This document shows positions 34,560 to 42,871 of a DNA stretch of 44,552 nucleotides, one piece after another. The notes below the pieces were generated by a model. That model worked only from the letters and a program-made list of their open reading frames with translations, was not told the DNA's origin and ran no database searches. Positions within the stretch are counted from its first letter, which is position 1, and every line of letters begins with the position of its first letter. The translations under genes were made by a program, and so were the position numbers. The stretch comes from Puniceicoccales bacterium (GTDB lineage Bacteria > Verrucomicrobiota > Verrucomicrobiia > Opitutales > UBA9783): contig JAIRMU010000011.1 in NCBI GenBank assembly GCA_031258545.1, positions 1 to 44,552 of the forward strand, written 5' to 3'.

Positions 34560-34988
34560 CTCACAAAATATCCATGCGGAAAGCGTGATTGAGTTATCGG
34601 TATCAAAACTTATTGGATAAACCAAAAAAATTTTCGCCCAAAGATAACCGGTGCGTAAAACATATCTTAGCCCAGAAAGATGCAAGTAGCCTTTTTAACT
34701 TTGCAAGCTAAAAAATGATTTGGTCCACCAAAAGGGATATTTTCTGCGTTTTTTTGCAGGTGCAGTCAAGTCATGATATTATGTCGTTTGCTCTATGACC
34801 GTTAAAGGTTACCTGAGAATATTGCCCTTTGCAAACAACGCTTCCTACAACGAATCTCCGCCAAAGTAGTTTTCAGCATTCTTGCTTAGCACCCGTAATC
34901 GTTTACGGACGCTTGTGGAGTTTTTAGATGTTTGTGGACAGTCATTTGTAATCTTATTTACGTACATGAAATTTTATTTTCGGCCCAC
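34560..34988. other. Intergenic spacer between convergent glycosylase and tsaD genes
   Basis: About 430 bases without a supported gene. The frames present are short and unlike coding sequence. I see no clear terminator, repeat copy or RNA gene. Confidence 0.5.
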
Positions 34989-36011
34989 TTAATCTTCATT
35001 TACTTTTAAATTGGGATTCAAATGAAAAGTGGGCGTTTCTTTCCATTTGAGTGAGGTGAGGAAAGCAATCATGGAAGCATTGTCGCCGCAATAGGACTTT
35101 TCAGGCAAAAAAAGCGGTACGCCGTAATGTTGCGCGATACGTTGGCACGCGTGGCGCAAACGTTCATTGTTGGCAACACCTCCCGATAAACCTAAACTTT
35201 GGTAATGGGTTTGTTGCAATGCGCAGGATACCTTACGTGTCAGCGCATTTACAACGGCCTCTTCGTAGGCTGCACAAATGGATGATTTGTGATGTTCAAT
35301 CCACGCTTTGGAATGTTTATCTAAAAAGTAACGCAAACTTGTTTTCAATCCAGAAAAACTGAACTGCCATTCGTCGCACTTTTTAAAGGCTTCGGGAAAT
35401 TTAAAGATTTTTGCGTCACCTTGTTTTGCCGCTTGTTCAATCAAAGGGCCTCCCGGATACGAAAATCCCAATAAACGAGCTCCTTTATCCAAGGCTTCAC
35501 CTGCAGCGTCATCCTGTGTTTGGGCCAACACCTCAAATGTGAAACGTGCGTTGTTGTGTGTCATTTTAAATAATAACGTGTTGCCGCCGGACACCAGTAG
35601 TCCCAGATGGGGACATACGCGTTCCCAGGAGAAATTTGATGTATGCACGTGAGCCATGAAGGGAGATACCGCATGTCCCTGTAGATGATTGATGCCCATC
35701 AATGGCTTACGTAAAATGAGCTGTAAAGATTGCGCATAAGCGAGGCCAACCCCTAAGCATCCTATCAAACCAGGCCCGTGTGTTACTCCGATGCCATCTA
35801 CACGCTTTAATTCTATGCTCAATTGAATTTTTTCAAGGAGTATTTGAAAACCTGCCAAGTGCTCACGTATGGCAATGCTGGGCATCACACCTCCGTATGA
35901 GCTATGGCAGTCAACTTGCGATAGTACCTGCTCATAAACAATACCTTTGCCCGTTTCCCAAATAGCTATGGCCGATTCATCGCACGAACTTTCTAGGCCC
36001 AGGTAACGCAT
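34989..36011 (-). CDS. tsaD: tRNA N6-threonylcarbamoyladenosine transferase
   Basis: A 340-residue ASKHA-fold protein. LGLESSCDESAIAIWE at the start, GVTHGPGLIGCLGVGLAYA, the metal-binding GINHLQGHAVS, and LGLLVSGGNTLL are TsaD hallmarks, as are FSGLKTSLRYFL and LGLSGGVANNERLR. It transfers threonylcarbamoyl to A37 of ANN-decoding tRNAs. It starts 5 bases after kdsC. The TsaB and TsaC partners are not in the window. Confidence 0.96.
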   Translation of the reverse strand: MRYLGLESSCDESAIAIWETGKGIVYEQVLSQVDCHSSYGGVMPSIAIREHLAGFQILLEKIQLSIELKRVDGIGVTHGPGLIGCLGVGLAYAQSLQLILRKPLMGINHLQGHAVSPFMAHVHTSNFSWERVCPHLGLLVSGGNTLLFKMTHNNARFTFEVLAQTQDDAAGEALDKGARLLGFSYPGGPLIEQAAKQGDAKIFKFPEAFKKCDEWQFSFSGLKTSLRYFLDKHSKAWIEHHKSSICAAYEEAVVNALTRKVSCALQQTHYQSLGLSGGVANNERLRHACQRIAQHYGVPLFLPEKSYCGDNASMIAFLTSLKWKETPTFHLNPNLKVNED

Positions 36012-36016
36012 TACGT

Positions 36017-36529
36017 TTATTTTCTCGCGCTCAAAATGAGATCACACAATTCTCTTGCGGCTCCCAACCCCCCCTTATATTTTGAAATCCAATGGCAACT
36101 TTTTTTTACAACCGGCATGGCATCTTTAGGGCATGTGGCAAAACCCACGAGCTTTAAAACGGGCATATCTAACACATCGTCTCCCATATAAGCAGTTTGT
36201 TCGTAACCGATATTTAATTCTTTACATAGAGCTTCGAAAACAGGTTGCTTGTCGTGGATGCCCTGAAAAACGTGCTTTATCCCCCAATCATCAGCTCGCT
36301 TCTCAACAAATACGGATTTTCTCCCCGTAATGATGGCCATGTGATATCCATATGTTAGCGCAAGTTTTATGCTGTATCCATCTTTGGCGTGAAATACTTT
36401 CATGCATTCTCCATGAGCTCCATAATAAAGCCGTCCATCCGTAAGAACTCCATCCACATCAAATGCAATTAAACGAATCTTGCGTAGTATGTTTAAAATA
36501 CTAGAGTCTATATCCTTAGGTCGTGACAT
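36017..36529 (-). CDS. kdsC: 3-deoxy-D-manno-octulosonate 8-phosphate phosphatase
   Basis: A 170-residue HAD phosphatase. I start it at ATG 36529 (MSRPKDIDSS); the open frame goes further but would overlap the divergent nadK promoter and start. IAFDVDGVLTDG gives the nucleophile pair D24/D26, and VFHAKDGYSIKLA, ITGRKS, GIHDKQPVF and YMGDDVLDMPV follow the KdsC order. It makes Kdo for lipopolysaccharide, so the cell should have LPS. Confidence 0.93.
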   Translation of the reverse strand: MSRPKDIDSSILNILRKIRLIAFDVDGVLTDGRLYYGAHGECMKVFHAKDGYSIKLALTYGYHMAIITGRKSVFVEKRADDWGIKHVFQGIHDKQPVFEALCKELNIGYEQTAYMGDDVLDMPVLKLVGFATCPKDAMPVVKKSCHWISKYKGGLGAARELCDLILSARK

Positions 36530-36556
36530 AGGTGCAACATAGAAATATTTTGAAAA

Positions 36557-37372
36557 ATGTACAATACAAAAACAATACCTATCCGGCGGATGATTTTGGT
36601 GGTTAATGAAGTCAAACAAAGTGTTCGGCAACAATTACCCTCGATATTGGAGCATTGCCATAGGGCGGGTATGCAGGCAACGACGCACTCGCTTTCGCAG
36701 CTGAACACCCTTAGAACCGATAACTGCGATGCCATCGTGAGCGTTGGGGGTGATGGAACACTTTTAAATGTGGTCCCCTACGCATTGGCAACGAAGAAAA
36801 CCATTATCGGTATCAATTGTGGTAAACTTGGATTTTTAACCATGTATTCCGTTGAAGACTTCGCACAAGCGCTACCGTTATTCTTGCAAGGAAATTACAA
36901 GACCGTACGCAGACACATCTTGCAGGCACAAACATGCGACCGAACCACTTTTTTTGCCCTTAACGATATTGTGATCAAATCAAAAGCTTTACGTTTAGTT
37001 CCCCTAGATGTTTATTTGAATTCGGGGGTATGGGTAACGCACACACGTTCGGATGGTATGATTTTTTGTACGTCCACAGGATCTACCGCATATAATTTAT
37101 CCGCCTACGGGCCCGTTTTACATCCCAGTAGTAGTACGTGGTGCATGACGCCCATTTGTCCGCACGATTTCTTCAATCGTACCCTGGTGTTCGACAATTC
37201 CATTCACCTATACGTAAAAACGAAAGAAGATGTGGACGTTGTGATTGATGGGAAGAAGTTACCGGACATCAAGCTGCCATTGACCCTTGGAATTGCCAAA
37301 AAAACCATTGTTTTTACCCAACCCGATAACTTTTCTTATTTTGAAAACCTGCGCACAAAGTTTAATTGGTGA
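36557..37372 (+). CDS. nadK: NAD kinase
   Basis: A 271-residue protein. The core VSVGGDGTLLNVVPY (about 62-76), GINCGKLGFLT, LNDIVIKS and RSDGMIFCTSTGSTAYNLSAYGP are NadK hallmarks, with the nucleotide-binding Asp of GGDGT intact. It phosphorylates NAD to NADP. The start is either 36557 or the Met at 36590; the N-terminal ILVVNEV strand is preserved by both. It is divergent from kdsC across a very short promoter region. Confidence 0.94.
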   Translation: MYNTKTIPIRRMILVVNEVKQSVRQQLPSILEHCHRAGMQATTHSLSQLNTLRTDNCDAIVSVGGDGTLLNVVPYALATKKTIIGINCGKLGFLTMYSVEDFAQALPLFLQGNYKTVRRHILQAQTCDRTTFFALNDIVIKSKALRLVPLDVYLNSGVWVTHTRSDGMIFCTSTGSTAYNLSAYGPVLHPSSSTWCMTPICPHDFFNRTLVFDNSIHLYVKTKEDVDVVIDGKKLPDIKLPLTLGIAKKTIVFTQPDNFSYFENLRTKFNW

Positions 37373-37572
37373 TCAAAACATTTTGGCCTGCACCACAAAT
37401 GTGTGAACCGGGTACCATCGCCTTCAAGCTACGTAGAGAAGAAAAGGATGTTTTTCAATGTGACAGTAGACACGTTGCAGAGTATTTTACCAACACCCTT
37501 CCATCGACTTTGTAATCGGAAAAAGACTTCGAACGTTGACTTTATGGCGGGTATGGCATCTAATGGAAACGA

Positions 37573-38319
37573 ATGACTGCCAATGCGTTAAGAATTGAAA
37601 ACTTAGAGCTTGAGGTCGCCGGCCAAAAAATTTTGCAGGCGTTATCAATGACCATTCGGCCATCGGAAGTCCATATTCTGATGGGGCCCAATGGCGCTGG
37701 GAAAAGTTCGTTGGCAAAGGCAATCGTTGGCCATCCTCATTATGTACCCCAAAGGGGGCATATCATTTTTGGCGAACAAGAAATCGATCCATGGACCCCC
37801 GACAAAAGGGCGCAGATGGGAATTTTTATGGCATTCCAATCGCCTTGCGAAGTGGAAGGCGTCAGCGTTGCGAATTTTTTAAGAACGGCCATTCGTGCTT
37901 ACCCGCATTTACAGGCTTCTCAATACGCTGCAACGCAGTTTTACAATCATCTTTACACTCTGATGGATCAGGTGGGGCTCAAGCGTGATTTTACGGGCAG
38001 AGAACTCAACAGAGGATTTTCAGGGGGTGAAAAAAAACGCCTCGAAATGTTGCAAATGTTGCTTTTCCAACCTCGCTTGGCCATCTTGGATGAAATCGAC
38101 AGCAGTTTGGACATCGAGGCATTTCAAATCGTTGTGAATACCATACATTTTTTGCAAAAAAGTTGCGGGACCGGGTTTCTCATTATTACCCATTCCATGC
38201 CTTTTATTGAGCAAATTTGCCCATCGTGTATCCACCTATTGAAATTCGGACGCATTGTCCAATCCGGATGTGCGGAGCTTTTGGAGCGTATACAAAAGTG
38301 CGGTTTTCATGAAAGTTGA
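37573..38319 (+). CDS. sufC: Fe-S cluster assembly ATPase SufC
   Basis: A 248-residue ABC-type ATPase. The Walker A motif is GPNGAGKS (38-45), the signature FSGGEKKRLEMLQ and Walker B LAILDEIDSSLD with the SufC-specific 'DSSLDI' form are present. It acts with SufB in the scaffold complex. sufB starts 6 bases after its stop. About 200 bases upstream are non-coding. Confidence 0.96.
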   Translation: MTANALRIENLELEVAGQKILQALSMTIRPSEVHILMGPNGAGKSSLAKAIVGHPHYVPQRGHIIFGEQEIDPWTPDKRAQMGIFMAFQSPCEVEGVSVANFLRTAIRAYPHLQASQYAATQFYNHLYTLMDQVGLKRDFTGRELNRGFSGGEKKRLEMLQMLLFQPRLAILDEIDSSLDIEAFQIVVNTIHFLQKSCGTGFLIITHSMPFIEQICPSCIHLLKFGRIVQSGCAELLERIQKCGFHES

Positions 38320-38325
38320 AACGGC

Positions 38326-39723
38326 ATGACGCTGGAGGAATTAGATGTGATAGCCATGGAACCGGAGGCCGTAAAAACACCTTATGCGTTTAATGCGGGT
38401 GAAGGGCTCAACGAAGGTACCATTCGGTACATGGTAGAAGCAAAGAAGGAATCGAATGCCTGGCTACAATTTCGCCTAAACGCCTTGCAAGTGTTTCGTT
38501 CAAAAACGATTCCGACTTGGTTGCCGACTTGGTTGAGTGGTATTGATTATCAACATTTAAGCTATTATATAGCCGAAAGTAGAAACGTAAGAAAAACTTG
38601 GGAAGAAGTCCCAACAAACATCAAGCAAACGTTTGAAAAATTGGGAATTCCGGAACGAGAACGTCGTTTTTTAGCCGGTGTGGAAGCTCAATTTGACAGT
38701 GAATTTGCCTATGCAAAGATGCGTACGCAATTGGAGCAACAGGGGGTTATTTTTACGGATTCGACCGAAGGGTTACGTCAATATCCGGAAATATTTGAAC
38801 CCTATTTTGCCAAGATAGTCCCCGTTCAGGATAATAAATTTTCTGCACTCAACAGTGCCGTCTTCAGCGGAGGAAGCTTTATCTACGTTCCCAAGGGTGT
38901 TAAGGTCCAACAACCTTTGCAAGCTTATTTTAGGATTAATGCGGAACGTTCGGGCCAATTTGAACGCACGCTTATTGTGGTGGACGAAGGTGCCGAATTG
39001 ATGTATATGGAAGGATGTACGGCACCCGCATTTGATACGCAAAACCTGCATTCGGCCGTCGTCGAATTGGTGGCTAAAAAGGGAGCAAAGCTGCAGTACA
39101 TTACGGTACAGAATTGGTCCTCCAACGTGCTCAATTTGGTTACCAAACGCGGTTGGGTGGAAGAAGATGCGGAGCTCAAGTGGATCGATTGCAATATAGG
39201 TTCCCGCATAACGGTCAAGTATCCGGGTCTTATTTTAAAGGGGCGAAAAGCGCGAGGCGAAGTATTGTCGATTGCTTTGGCGCACGATGGCCAAAGACAG
39301 GATACGGGAGCGCGTATCTTGCATTTGGCCGATGAAACATCGTCCAATATTGTATCCAAGTCTATCTCAATTGGACAGGGCTGGGCAGGCTATCGAGGTC
39401 AAGTTTACGTAGAACCGGGGTTAAAACATTGCAGAAGTAGTACGGAATGCCATTCTTTGTTGCTTGGCGAAACCAGCCCTACGGGAACTTTTCCAATACT
39501 TGAAATATCCGGAGATTCCCACAACGTACGGCACGAGGCCAGCATCGCCTGCATCGATGAAGAAAAACTTTTTTACCTACAACAACGTGGTTTAAAACGT
39601 TCGGAGGCCCTGAGCTTAAGCGTCAATGGCTTCGTCAACGATTTGGTACGTATGTTTCCCCTTGAGTACAGCGTCGAATTAAAGAGACTCATCGATCTGG
39701 AAGTTGAAAATGCAGTTGGCTAG
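38326..39723 (+). CDS. sufB: Fe-S cluster assembly scaffold SufB
   Basis: A 465-residue scaffold of normal length. Family phrases are present: [17 protein letters not shown] near the N-terminus, [28 protein letters not shown], the right-handed beta-helix with [17 protein letters not shown], and [21 protein letters not shown]. Clusters are assembled on SufBCD. sufD and sufS do not follow; a 309-base spacer separates it from marC. Confidence 0.97.
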   Translation: MTLEELDVIAMEPEAVKTPYAFNAGEGLNEGTIRYMVEAKKESNAWLQFRLNALQVFRSKTIPTWLPTWLSGIDYQHLSYYIAESRNVRKTWEEVPTNIKQTFEKLGIPERERRFLAGVEAQFDSEFAYAKMRTQLEQQGVIFTDSTEGLRQYPEIFEPYFAKIVPVQDNKFSALNSAVFSGGSFIYVPKGVKVQQPLQAYFRINAERSGQFERTLIVVDEGAELMYMEGCTAPAFDTQNLHSAVVELVAKKGAKLQYITVQNWSSNVLNLVTKRGWVEEDAELKWIDCNIGSRITVKYPGLILKGRKARGEVLSIALAHDGQRQDTGARILHLADETSSNIVSKSISIGQGWAGYRGQVYVEPGLKHCRSSTECHSLLLGETSPTGTFPILEISGDSHNVRHEASIACIDEEKLFYLQQRGLKRSEALSLSVNGFVNDLVRMFPLEYSVELKRLIDLEVENAVG

Positions 39724-40032
39724 TTGTAAAGTTCTTACATTCAAGTCGATAAATTGTCTTTTGAAAATTTAAGTACCAAGGAGATTTTTAGGAGTGAACT
39801 AAACCAAGACACTGCATGCGACCTTGCAGATACTTTTCCTTGTTTTCAATTTAATACTTTGTACAACATTTTCCCATCAAGGTTACCTTTATGCGTCTTC
39901 AACACCATGTTGTAAATTTAAGAAGATTGTTGAGTAGAATTAAATTTTTGCATGAAAAAGTTCCCGTAGTAATTTTTTAGAACCAACTTTGATATTGCGT
40001 TACCATAGAAAATAGTATGGAATTAGGGGAGA
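39724..40032. other. AT-rich spacer between sufB and marC
   Basis: About 310 bases with no gene I can support. It is AT-rich and should hold the promoter of the marC-lepB pair. No copy of the dispersed repeat and no remnant of sufD is visible. Confidence 0.5.
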
Positions 40033-40659
40033 ATGAGTGAAGATGTGCAATATTTGTTAGAGATGTACGCCAAGATGTTTGCGGCATGTTCGCCGATAGC
40101 GGCGGTTGCGTTGTGCATCAGCATGACGCCTAGCAATACACCGCAAGAGCGTTGGAAGTTGGCATGTAAAGCGTGCCATGTGGCTTTTGGGCTGTTGCTG
40201 ATTTGCGCATTTTTTGGGGCTCGTCTTTTGGATTTATTGGGGGTTGACATGAATGCGTTCCGCATTGCGGGTGGGCTTGTTTTGGGCATGATGGGATTTG
40301 ATTTGCTGAAGTGTGAGTTTTCCGACGAGAATACTGCAGATCCAAAACAAAAAGGACGTACGCGAGCGAAAGACATCATCGTTACGCCCTTGGCTTTCCC
40401 GATTATTGCTGGTCCCGGCGCCATTTCGTCCCTGATGATTGTGAAAAGTGAGGCCTGCAACGACGTGCAAACTGTTTTTGCCTACGTCAATGTTGTTTTA
40501 TTGATGCTTACGCTGTATGGATTATTTTATTTGGCATCGGTCTGCTCAAAGCTGCTCAGTCCCGCGTTCATTCAAATTAGTTCCCGTTTGTGCGGTCTCA
40601 TCGTCTTGGCCATGTCGGCACAGTTTTTGGCGTCCGGCATAGTGGGGTTTTTTAAGTAA
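40033..40659 (+). CDS. MarC family integral membrane protein
   Basis: A 208-residue protein with six hydrophobic segments. SPIAAVALCISMTP near the N-terminus, RIAGGLVLGMMGFDLL and TPLAFPIIAGPGAISSLMI are MarC-family signatures. The family was once thought to aid drug resistance; its function remains unclear. A purine-rich GGGGAGA lies just before ATG 40033. lepB begins two bases after its stop, indicating co-translation. Confidence 0.9.
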   Translation: MSEDVQYLLEMYAKMFAACSPIAAVALCISMTPSNTPQERWKLACKACHVAFGLLLICAFFGARLLDLLGVDMNAFRIAGGLVLGMMGFDLLKCEFSDENTADPKQKGRTRAKDIIVTPLAFPIIAGPGAISSLMIVKSEACNDVQTVFAYVNVVLLMLTLYGLFYLASVCSKLLSPAFIQISSRLCGLIVLAMSAQFLASGIVGFFK

Positions 40660-40661
40660 AT

Positions 40662-41996
40662 ATGCTGCGTACGCGTGCCGAAAAAAAGTTATGCAGGCAA
40701 GTGGAAACGATACTGCACCTGTGTTCCAAAGTTTTGAATTATCGTCGTGATGTATTGCCCCAAACAGTTGTGCAGCGCCTTACAACCCAGCAAAGCGATT
40801 TGAAATCCACCTTTGCGGCGTGGCTGCGCAGAGAAAATACCGAAACGCAGCTACAGACCCTGTACGCCTCCCTGGATGGCACCTTGAAAAAATACGGCAA
40901 GGGCCTTTACCCTCTCAATTTTTGGAACGAAAACGCTGAAATCTTATGGGTCGCCGCCTTCTTGGCCATCACCCTACGTACCTTCTTTATTCAGCCTTTC
41001 CGCATTCCCACCAATTCTATGTTCCCTTCCTTCTCCGGCATGCAGACCCAAGTTTACCCCAATTCTATCCACCCGCCTCATTTCCTTTCCAAACCTTTTC
41101 GTTGGCTCTTGAAAGGTGCTGAAAATTATTACTTTAGGGCGCCTTGCGATGGATCCGTCACAATTCCTTTATTTGAACAAAAAGACGCCATGCGTTACAA
41201 CTCGCATGTGCGTTATGAAATCGAGTACGGTAGAGAGATTGGGAGTCTATGGCTGACGTTTTTATTGCCAAAACCTTATCGGGTGTATATTTTTTACGTG
41301 CACAATGAAATCGTTAGAATTCGTGTCCCTTTCGAGTTTAATGATATGGAAGCCGTGATTTGCAAAAAGTTTTTTCCACAAGCCAAGTCTTTAGGTGAAG
41401 TCTTAAAACAGCAAACCGTTGTATATTCAAACGCACGTGGATTTTTGTTAGAAACACATCGTCCAGTGCGGCAAGGGGATTGTTTTTTGCATTTCGACAT
41501 TTTTGCGGGAGATATGCTGTTTGTGGATCGTATGACATACCATTTTCGTCAGCCAAAAATTGGAGAAGCGGTGGTATTTAAAACGGAACAAATTCCTGCA
41601 ATTGGTAAGGAGCAATATTACATAAAGCGTTTGGTTGGAAAGCCGGGTGATGTATTGGAAATCAATCAACAGGGCCAGTTGTGCTTGAATGAAAAAGAGA
41701 TTGGTGGCAGTTTGGCCTTTAGAGGAAATAATCGTCGATTGGGTTTGTATCCGGGGTATCGGGCGTACGGTAATTTACAATTGGGACAGAATTTGCGAGT
41801 ACCGGAAAAATATTTTTACGTACTTGGAGACAATTCCCCCTTTAGCTATGACAGTCGCTATTGGGGATTCGTCCCTCAACAAGCCGTGGTGGGTAAGGCG
41901 AGTTTCGTATTGCACCCTTTTTCGTGGCGTTGGGGAACTGCCGAACGGGATAAGGCTAATTCCAATGCCAATGCCTCCGATTACATCTTTCAGTAA
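40662..41996 (+). CDS. lepB: Signal peptidase I with a large insertion
   Basis: A 444-residue type I signal peptidase, which cleaves signal peptides of exported proteins. A cytoplasmic helical N-terminus (1-90) precedes one membrane segment (about 93-110). Box B FRIPTNSMFPSF has the catalytic Ser119. The catalytic Lys322 is in YIKRLVGKPGD, and box E GDNSPFSYDSRYWGFVP follows. Ser and Lys are about 200 residues apart, against about 55 in E. coli LepB, because of an extra segment around 130-280. All active-site boxes are intact, so it should be functional. Confidence 0.92.
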   Translation: MLRTRAEKKLCRQVETILHLCSKVLNYRRDVLPQTVVQRLTTQQSDLKSTFAAWLRRENTETQLQTLYASLDGTLKKYGKGLYPLNFWNENAEILWVAAFLAITLRTFFIQPFRIPTNSMFPSFSGMQTQVYPNSIHPPHFLSKPFRWLLKGAENYYFRAPCDGSVTIPLFEQKDAMRYNSHVRYEIEYGREIGSLWLTFLLPKPYRVYIFYVHNEIVRIRVPFEFNDMEAVICKKFFPQAKSLGEVLKQQTVVYSNARGFLLETHRPVRQGDCFLHFDIFAGDMLFVDRMTYHFRQPKIGEAVVFKTEQIPAIGKEQYYIKRLVGKPGDVLEINQQGQLCLNEKEIGGSLAFRGNNRRLGLYPGYRAYGNLQLGQNLRVPEKYFYVLGDNSPFSYDSRYWGFVPQQAVVGKASFVLHPFSWRWGTAERDKANSNANASDYIFQ

Positions 41997-42500
41997 TCGG
42001 CTTTAATTCAACATTGTTTATTGCTTGAGGGCGGAGAAAACAGGACCAGTGGTCTCGACCGGAGGTAGCGAGATTTATGCGATTTGCCTATCGTATCGCC
42101 TGAAAACTTACCGCAGCGTACTACTTAACTTGTATCAGAAGTTGGATGATACCCCATCGCCTGCCTGTGTGGTATCATAGTCCCTTTCAAAGATATGTTT
42201 CATTGCCCCGTCGTGCTCCATTCTTAACCTTATGCCGGGTATTGCCATCATAAGTGTAAAATTACTATCCTAAAATGTCATTGGTTCAGGGAAAGACATA
42301 GAGGAAATTCGCAAATTCTCTTAGATATGGCATAAAGAGGAGCAGGGGTCCTTTCGTGAGTAAATTAACTCTTAAGTCGGTATGATGCTTGGGTTGAAGT
42401 AAACGAAAATGGGCGTAACATATACGGATTAGAATATCATGTATTTTTGAGGGAAAAACATCGACGAAAGGCTCCAAAGTCCGACGCTTATTCGTGTGTC

Positions 42501-42581
42501 CCAAGATTCATAGGTCAAATCTCGATGTCCTATAAGACCCATCAGCCCTGAGGACCATGGAGGACTCCGTGAGATTCTATT
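42501..42581 (+). repeat. Diverged dispersed repeat, copy A
   Basis: Begins CCAAGATTCA like copy B at 42781 and ends CTCCGTGAGATTCTATTA. Aligned by eye with copy B it shows CCAAGATTCA-AGG-CA, CGATG, TAA-G-CCAT, a CC-TGAGG segment and the closing TTCTATT, at roughly two thirds identity. Confidence 0.5.
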
Positions 42582-42729
42582 AATGCCGAAGCTGCTAGGA
42601 AATAGGCCCGGCGTTGTCGTGGAGAATATTGGCTTTAATCATGTGCATTTTTATGGTTGTGCCGCCGAGACATACGATTTTTGGCGTAACGCAAGTATTA
42701 AAAAAAGCCCATCTGCGTCGCCGGAGTAC

Positions 42730-42867
42730 TTCAGGTATCGATCGGCCTACAATACTTCGTCATATTGTACATCAAAGACTCCAAGATTCACAGGGCAGCT
42801 CCCGATGGATGCCTGTAAAGTCCATTGGACCTAAAGGCACAGGAAGCCTCCGAAGGTTTCTATTTTA
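42730..42867 (+). repeat. Diverged dispersed repeat, copy B
   Basis: Aligns with copy A (42501-42581) over its last 87 bases and with copy C (15890-16010) over nearly its full length. The best block against C is CAGCTCCC-ATGGA through the closing TTTCTATTTTAC. It ends 5 bases before the stop codon of the exported-protein gene at 42872. Confidence 0.5.
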
Positions 42868-42871
42868 CCTC

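Larger units (their letters stand above)
41997..42871. other. Long non-coding region with repeat copies
   Basis: About 870 bases with no intact gene. Overlapping short frames (42583-42834 and 42614-42931) lack recognisable domains and cross repeat copies A and B. The region could be a decayed gene or mobile-element remnant. No terminal inverted repeats or transposase motifs are visible. Confidence 0.5.
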
